Source: Anisus vortex
Lineage: Eukaryota > Mollusca > Gastropoda > Planorbidae
Length of the DNA stretch: 64,000 nt
Direction: 5' to 3'
NCBI GenBank assembly: GCA_949126835.1
Contig: OX421495.1
Location: forward strand, 25,320,829 to 25,384,828
Shown here: piece by piece, positions 58,202 through 64,000 of the stretch
Layout: the number at the start of each line of letters is the position of its first letter
Numbering within the stretch: the first letter of the stretch is position 1
Position numbers and translations under genes: made by a program
The notes under the pieces: model-generated
What the model saw: only the letters and a program-made list of their open reading frames with translations
Databases searched by the model: none
Told to the model about the DNA's origin: nothing

Positions 58202-58888
58202 ATGTATTAGTTTTGCATATCTATCATAATGCTTATTTACCGTAGTAATCTGGAATGGATAAGTAGTAATAATAAAGTTTGGGTGGTTAATGTAATGTTT
58301 ACAAACGTAGGCCTACATATTAATTAGGTAGTCTGATAATATTTATATTATTGTCAACTAGCTTTTACATTTTGATCATTTCAAAAAGATAAATTGTAAG
58401 CCATTTATTCTTTTATAAAGAAAAAATAAAAAACATATTAGAAATATTAGTGCAAAGAAAGCTTTTTAATTATCTCCCTTTAATAAAAAAAATATCCAAA
58501 TTTGATTCCAAGCAAATTATGTTCTGTAATATAACGAATTTTACTGACTACTTATTAATTCTTTTTACAAAACCAGCATTATGGTTTCTATTTGAACTTT
58601 TTATTTGAGGTATACAATCAAATTACGTTAAACAGTTGAAAATAAACATTTCCTGCAATAATAGTTTGTCAATTTAAGGAGTTTATCTTTTAAACATTAA
58701 TAATTACAACAATTACAATATAGTACTATTAAATAATTCTCTTATATTTACAAATTAATCAATTAGAATTTAATTAGAATTTTAATTTATAATTACTTAT
58801 ATTTATGTTTGATTAAGAAAAGATGAACATAAAAATCTTTTAAATGTGACCTAATTAGTCTGTATCGATTAATGAGCGTCCTGTCTTA
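58202..58888. other. AT-rich DNA, nothing recognised
   Basis: No gene or element seen. Confidence 0.5.
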
Positions 58889-58908
58889 AATGCTCTTCGC
58901 TAATTGTA
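58840..58908 (-). mobile_element. hAT 3' tail fragment related to 54.4-55.3 kb
   Basis: On - it reads CAATTAGCGAAGAGCATT, identical to 55177-55194 on +, and the next ~30 bp align with gaps (GAGCATT..CATTAAT). It is a small inverted relative of the same hAT family. Confidence 0.45.
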
Positions 58909-58909
58909 T

Positions 58910-59582
58910 TGTCATGTATATTGTTTTTCCAAGAATTGGAACACGCAATGTTTATTCCTCTCTCTCTCTCTTTTCTTACTACACACCATATTAGGACGTT
59001 TAGTAGGAAAATAAAAGGTTCTAGGTAATGCTGGGATTCTGTGTTGATCTCAAATTCTCAGAGTCTGGGAACGACTCATTATTTAATAGGGGAAGTTCCT
59101 ATCGTTTTTGTTATGAGTTTAGTAATGATACCATGATTTTCACCCCTACTGGTAATGGGTCTGTCCCTTGCACCACTCGGATAGTATATAATGATTTGTT
59201 TGGTCTGAAAGACAGAGAGTTTCAAAATATGTTCCTTTGAACGTTTGTGTTTGCACTATTTTATTCTAACTGTACATAATAGATATATTGTATATATTGA
59301 ACATACCACCTGAAATAAACTATCAACAACAGTTACACTGAAGCTTCTTTGTCAAGTTACTATCCTATTGTGTTGTATACATTACTATAAGATTTATCTA
59401 CTACCATAATTTACAAGGAAGGAAATGTTGGAATACAAATACTGAATTGTGCCCAGGACTATAAGAAGAGTTCGTGTAATACTGAAACATAAATACTAAT
59501 AATTAAAGTCTCCCCTAGGACTAACGAGAATTATCAGCAAGATCTACACAGCTCTGGCCACAAGGGGATTGTGGACGTAACA
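58910..59582 (+). repeat. 5' LTR of a second Gmr1-like element (left edge uncertain)
   Basis: The right edge is set by the primer binding site: ...GGACGTAACA ends five bases before it. The left edge cannot be fixed because the 3' LTR is outside the window; it probably lies just after the hAT fragment near 58910. AATAAA signals occur at about 59013 and 59315. Confidence 0.55.
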
Positions 59583-59587
59583 AAATT

Positions 59588-59605
59588 TGGGGGCTCGTCC
59601 GGGAT
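59588..59605 (+). other. Primer binding site, tRNA-Pro type
   Basis: TGGGGGCTCGTCCGGGAT, the 18-nt complement of the 3' end of tRNA-Pro, the same site used by several vertebrate gammaretroviruses. Confidence 0.85.
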
Positions 59606-59948
59606 ATTTGAGTTCTACTTTTCCTGACCTAGGATTGACAAGATTTGGTAGTCTCGTTCGGTAGATTTGAGTTCTACTTTTCTTGATCTAGCTGACCTAT
59701 AAATATTTTGTGACATTAGTAGTACTGAGAGCGGCATATTTGTGTTTCGTTTTCAGGACTGTGAAACTATTCTTTTTAAAAAGAGGAGAGAACTGGTTTG
59801 CGTTTTTATTCCTTGGGAAGTGTGAAGATTCCACGAAGTGTTTAATATTATATTGTGCAAATTTCTGGACAAATCGTAAGTTGGAACTTTATATTTTATT
59901 ATACAATATATACTACTCTACTATCACAAATATTTCGAACGCTATACT

Positions 59949-62900
59949 ATGGCTTCGAATATATCAAGTGAGGAACTTAATGCCATGTCATTTGCTGAAC
60001 TAAAAGAATTAGCTGAGTCCTTTGGGATTGAGGCAGGACAGGCAAGACCTAATCGTAATCGTTTGACCAAAGAAATTATGACATGTTTGAACGGGCAGAA
60101 TGCCATGAACACTGGTAGTGTAGTTGAAGTGGGACAGAACGATATCAATGAAGGTTATGTAGCTCCCAGTGGGGGCGAGGTAATTGCCCACGGAGACGAG
60201 GTAAGAAATATGTCATCTAGATCATCAAACAATGATGAAGATGAAGGGTTGAGTGAAAACCTAAAATTCCAATTAGCTATGAAGAGAATGGAATTAGAAA
60301 GTATGGAAAGGAGAGAATTGGAAAGAATTAGGATAGAAACTGAAAGGGAAAATGAAAGAATTAGGATAGAAACTGAAAGGGAAAATGAAAGAATTAGGAT
60401 TGAAAGCAGAGAAAGGATAGAGATGGCACGCATGAACAGACCTGACCATCGTAGGGACAGCAATGGTATGGATATTAGCGCAATGAAGCAACACTTGCCT
60501 ATATTCAGAGAAGAAGATGTTCAAGATTTCTTTTTGCTTTTTGAGAGGATAGCTGTAGATTATCAGTTCCCTGATGATAAGATGGCTTTATTGTTAAGGT
60601 CAACTCTCAACAAAGGAAAAGCATTGGACGTAGTGTTGAGTTTAACACCCGAGGAAATAAATGACTATGAAGTAATCAAAGATAGGGTGCTAAAAAGTTA
60701 TTCCCTGACACCAGAAAAATATAGAAAGCTATTTAGAGACAGAAAGAAGGCATATGATCAAACTCATGTAGACTTTTTGAGACAAAAGGAGAAAATGTTA
60801 GAACAGTGGCTAAGGTCACAGAATGTAAGTGAGTTTGATAAACTCAAGAACCTAATATTGTTTGAGGAATTCAATGATTGTATTCGAGTGGATATTAAAA
60901 CCCACATCTCAGACCGAGGGGTTGAAGATGTGCATGAAGCTGCTAGATTGGCAGATAACTATGCCATAATTCACGCCAGCATAAAGCCATATTATGCTGA
61001 CAAACCCAAAGTGCACAAACCAGAGTCCAATGAGGCTAGTAAACCAAAAGAGAAAAGTGAAAACAATAATAAGAACAGTGGTGTAAATAATAATAGTAAC
61101 TTAGTTCATTTCAGGAAGCAGACAGATGTAAATAAAGCAAAGGTGGTATGTTTCAATTGCAAGAAAGAGGGCCACATGAAGAAAGATTGTTGGATCCTTA
61201 CCAAGAAGCAAGGTGCTATTCTACACTGTGCCAGAGTGCAGAAAGATAGCAAGCAGACAGAAGAAGTGTGCAACACAGGGTCAAGAAACTCAAAAGAAAT
61301 GCGGCCGGCATCGCCCATAGTTGTGGAGTCGATGGTTTTTGAGAACAGTCTATCTAAGGTAAAAGAGAATAGCTGTACTCAATCTATTATGCTTTCAGAA
61401 GGCCGTGAGGAACAGATGGTTCCTGAAGTCCCGGAAGAGGACGACCTATCCGATTTTCGACCCTTTGTCTACGAGGGGACAGTGTCGACAGAAATCGATG
61501 TACTCAGCAAGAAGAAAATACAGATATTACGTGACACGGGTTCTGCTGTCAGCGTGATCCTGGAGGGCAGTGTGCCGTTAACGGATGCCACCAGTACCGG
61601 TGAGTCTGTTGTGCTGAGAGGTGCTAGTATGGAGGCTGTGGAAGCTCCACTGCACAGAATAAAACTCGAGTCGGATATTTTTACAGGTAACATCGTAGTG
61701 GGAGTGTGGCGCGCACTACCCGTCAAAGGCGTTTCCATGATATTAGGAAATGACATTATGGGCGGCAGAGTCACTGTCGAGCCCATGGTTAAAGTGTTGG
61801 AGACAAAGATGGCGGAGGACAAAAACCTACGTCCTGCCAATGAACGCCCAACATGTGCACTGACAAGAGCAATGCATAAAAAGAAGTCGGTAAAGACTCC
61901 TGCTACGCCGTGTAGTGCAACGAAAGATGTGTTTGTCTGTTCTGAAGACACACATGCGAATGAAACAGTGATAACAGAAACACCTGACATCGATTTAAGT
62001 GCTACGTTCTTTGCTGAACTAACAACTGGTGATGCAACCGAGAACGATAACATTTTGTCACCAAAGCAGAAATTGGTGAAAGAACAATTGAATGACGAAG
62101 TAATAATGCAACTCAGAATGAAAGCTGTTGATGAAAAGACTGCAGATGCAATGGCGGAATGTTTCTACATGAAAGATGAAGTGTTGATGAGAAAGTCGAA
62201 ACCGCTCAACTCAGGTACAAACGAGTGGGACAGTATTCACCAGATTGTAATACCTAAGTGCTATCGTCAAGATATACTGCGTATGGCGCATGATCTTCCT
62301 TTCGCTGGTCACATGGGAGTCCGGAAAACGCACCACCGTATCCTCCCTTACTTCTACTGGCCAGGACTGAGAAGAGATGTCGAACAATACTGCAAGACTT
62401 GCCACGTATGCCAAATGGTAGGACGTCCTAACCAACGAATTCCTGTCGCTCCACTCCAGCCGATACCAGCGTTCGACGAACCATTCAGTCATATACTCAT
62501 TGATTGCGTGGGCCCGTTGCCGAAAACAAAAGCCGGTTTTCAATACCTGCTCACAGTCATGTGTTCATCCACTCGCTTCCCGGAAGCCATTCCGTTGCGG
62601 AACATAACAACAGTGAAGGTGGTAGACGCCCTGACAAATTTCTTCACACGTTATGGCCTACCGAAGACAGTACAGTCCGACCAGGGGACTAACTTTACTT
62701 CGAACATTTTCAAACAAGTCATGGAACAATTAGGGATAAGCCATAGGCTATCAAGTGCCTATCATCCTGAGAGCCAGGGAGCTCTGGAAAGGTTTCATCA
62801 GACATTAAAATCGATGCTTAAAAAGTACTGTTATGAAAACGAGAAAGACTGGGATAAGGGTGTGCCTTATGTACTGTTCGCTGCAAGGGAGGCCACTCAG

Positions 62901-63824
62901 GAATCCCTGGGGTTTAGCCCATTCGAACTTGTGTATGGACACTCAGTCAGAGGTCCGTTGAAACTTCTACATGAAACTTGGCTAACGGACAGTGAACCGA
63001 TTGGACTTTTGTCATATGTAGATAAATTTAAAAATAGGCTTTATCATGCTTTTAACCATGTGAAGATTCATTTTCCACAGATGCAGGAGCGTATGAGACA
63101 GAACTATGACCGTAAAGCTACAGCTAGAACTTTTGCACCAGGTGACAAAGTTCTTGTGTTTCTACCTTTGCAAAATCAGCCTTTAAGTGCAAAGTTTAGT
63201 GGACCCTATGAGATAGAGTCAAAGCTTGGCGAGGTCAATTATTTGATAAAGACTCCTGACCGGAGACAAAAGCAGAGGGTATGCCATATTAATTTACTTA
63301 AGCCCTATGTTTCCAGGGAAAAGAGTAAACCACGGGAGGTCCCCATGATTTCATTAGCTAGGGTCCCGACGGATTTATCTAGGATAGAATATAAGTTTGC
63401 AGAAAGTAAACTTAATAATACAGATGCCCTTAAGAGTTTAGATACAAGGCTAGAACATCCTCCGGTAGAAGATAAGGAGAAGATTATTGAGCTGGTACAT
63501 GAAAATAAGTCAATGTTTACAAATGTTCCCAGTAGGACACATGTCATAGAGCACGATGTAGTGTTAATCAATAGTGCCAGGTCTATTAAACAGCATCCAT
63601 TTGACCCCATCAGACCTGAGCATATTAAATTAGATGTTAAGTATATGTTAGAAGATGACATAGGAGAAAAATGTGATAGCAAATGGTCTACACCCTGTGT
63701 GATGGTACCAAAAGCCGACCACACACTGCAGTTTTATAGAGACCTTGGGAAATTAAGTAATTTGACAGAAACCGACTGGTATCCCATTCCCCGTATCATC
63801 GACAAGATAGAGACAAGGTCATAG
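59949..63824 (+). CDS. Gag-protease-integrase polyprotein of a second Gmr1-like element, RT truncated
   Basis: One open frame of 1,291 codons. It has a SAP-like N-terminus (ELNAMSFAELKELAESFGI), a coiled coil with an 11-residue repeat ERIRIETEREN (33-bp units, about 60317-60400), and a capsid-like region (LPIFREEDVQDFFLLFER, LTPEKYRKLFRDRKK). Next come the CCHC knuckle CFNCKKEGHMKKDC (about residue 400), protease ILRDTGSAVSV (about 523) and integrase HHCC (about 776-817). DDE residues sit in IDCVGPLP, QSDQGTNF and HPESQGALERFH (about 851, 910, 945), with GPYEI after. The RT begins but is altered (QFYRDLGKLSNLTETDWYPI) and stops at 63824, where an internal deletion joins it to the RNase H end. 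Gag, PR and IN look undamaged, so this is a non-autonomous element. The 3' LTR lies beyond 64000. Confidence 0.92.
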   Translation: MASNISSEELNAMSFAELKELAESFGIEAGQARPNRNRLTKEIMTCLNGQNAMNTGSVVEVGQNDINEGYVAPSGGEVIAHGDEVRNMSSRSSNNDEDEGLSENLKFQLAMKRMELESMERRELERIRIETERENERIRIETERENERIRIESRERIEMARMNRPDHRRDSNGMDISAMKQHLPIFREEDVQDFFLLFERIAVDYQFPDDKMALLLRSTLNKGKALDVVLSLTPEEINDYEVIKDRVLKSYSLTPEKYRKLFRDRKKAYDQTHVDFLRQKEKMLEQWLRSQNVSEFDKLKNLILFEEFNDCIRVDIKTHISDRGVEDVHEAARLADNYAIIHASIKPYYADKPKVHKPESNEASKPKEKSENNNKNSGVNNNSNLVHFRKQTDVNKAKVVCFNCKKEGHMKKDCWILTKKQGAILHCARVQKDSKQTEEVCNTGSRNSKEMRPASPIVVESMVFENSLSKVKENSCTQSIMLSEGREEQMVPEVPEEDDLSDFRPFVYEGTVSTEIDVLSKKKIQILRDTGSAVSVILEGSVPLTDATSTGESVVLRGASMEAVEAPLHRIKLESDIFTGNIVVGVWRALPVKGVSMILGNDIMGGRVTVEPMVKVLETKMAEDKNLRPANERPTCALTRAMHKKKSVKTPATPCSATKDVFVCSEDTHANETVITETPDIDLSATFFAELTTGDATENDNILSPKQKLVKEQLNDEVIMQLRMKAVDEKTADAMAECFYMKDEVLMRKSKPLNSGTNEWDSIHQIVIPKCYRQDILRMAHDLPFAGHMGVRKTHHRILPYFYWPGLRRDVEQYCKTCHVCQMVGRPNQRIPVAPLQPIPAFDEPFSHILIDCVGPLPKTKAGFQYLLTVMCSSTRFPEAIPLRNITTVKVVDALTNFFTRYGLPKTVQSDQGTNFTSNIFKQVMEQLGISHRLSSAYHPESQGALERFHQTLKSMLKKYCYENEKDWDKGVPYVLFAAREATQESLGFSPFELVYGHSVRGPLKLLHETWLTDSEPIGLLSYVDKFKNRLYHAFNHVKIHFPQMQERMRQNYDRKATARTFAPGDKVLVFLPLQNQPLSAKFSGPYEIESKLGEVNYLIKTPDRRQKQRVCHINLLKPYVSREKSKPREVPMISLARVPTDLSRIEYKFAESKLNNTDALKSLDTRLEHPPVEDKEKIIELVHENKSMFTNVPSRTHVIEHDVVLINSARSIKQHPFDPIRPEHIKLDVKYMLEDDIGEKCDSKWSTPCVMVPKADHTLQFYRDLGKLSNLTETDWYPIPRIIDKIETRS

Positions 63825-63856
63825 CTGATACTCTATCTCGGGTGCTACATGATTGA
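63812..63856 (+). pseudogene. RNase H C-terminal remnant
   Basis: In the next frame it reads DKVIADTLSRVLHD then TGA, the last residues of RNase H. By comparison with the first element, about 1 kb (RT palm through RNase H) is missing between 63801 and 63817, where GACAAG is repeated. Confidence 0.8.
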
Positions 63857-64000
63857 CTGAATAACCCATACTTCTTTTTCAGATCATCTCACTTATTCAT
63901 TAAGAATGTGTCATGATAACCTATCATTCGTTTGAATTTTGATTATGGAATACCTATAGAATACTTGTATCATACAGAAGTCAAGTCTTTTGAAAGTATT
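63857..64000 (+). other. 3' untranslated part of the second Gmr1-like element, running off the window
   Basis: AT-rich sequence after the RNase H remnant. No LTR sequence recognisable yet. Confidence 0.5.

Overview
The window looks like nuclear DNA from an AT-rich, repeat-dense animal genome. Signs are spliced genes with GT-AG introns, animal-type non-LTR, LTR and hAT elements, tRNA-derived SINEs, long poly-C/poly-G tracts, and frequent TAGGCCTA palindromes. A mollusc, perhaps a pulmonate or other heterobranch gastropod, is my best guess. That placement is an impression from repeat style, not shown by any single sequence.

Two host genes can be supported. ACTR10 (Arp10/Arp11, pointed-end subunit of dynactin) lies on + at 3260-13468 as 13 exons encoding about 401 residues. 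It has a GC-AG intron (intron 3), a U12-type minor-spliceosome intron (intron 5), an intron filled by a 37-bp minisatellite (intron 6), and an intron holding a LINE and a hAT MITE (intron 10). Facing it on - at 16908-22191 is a two-exon gene for a protein of about 1,529 residues. It carries an N-terminal SUMO-interacting motif, low-complexity S/T/P/K-rich regions, a Cys cluster, an NLS-like stretch, a SUMOylation-type site and a C-terminal coiled coil like that of LRIF1. Their poly(A) signals converge near 15.11-15.17 kb.

From 22.5 to 41.5 kb there is no clear host gene. This stretch holds MITEs with readable target-site duplications (three copies of one TIR family, two of a second, and a 90-bp hairpin), a SINE, a decayed hAT transposon (34.8-37.4 kb) and one intact single-exon gag/ORF1-like gene with a CCHC knuckle (38807-40291, -). 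A promoter-like ETS/YY1 cluster with a 56-codon ORF sits at 28.45 kb.

From 41.5 to 64 kb mobile DNA dominates. A nearly complete 8,035-bp LTR retrotransposon (41972-50006, two 1,039-bp LTRs, ATTA duplication) splits a hAT C-terminal coding region. Its pol order is protease-integrase-RT-RNase H, the copia-like order of the Gmr1 group of Ty3/gypsy elements. A second, diverged element of the same architecture starts near 58.9 kb, has an 18-nt tRNA-Pro-type primer binding site and an intact 1,291-codon gag-PR-IN frame, but most of RT/RNase H has been deleted. Between them lie two copies of a retroposon, one beginning with the first 25 nt of U2 snRNA, a mariner-like fragment, a ZMYM1-like hAT with a perfect 8-bp duplication, and three minisatellites (30, 28 and 59 bp).

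The host genes do not form a pathway. The window is best read as a small gene pair embedded in nested transposons. All family names come from reading translations by eye; no database search was run.
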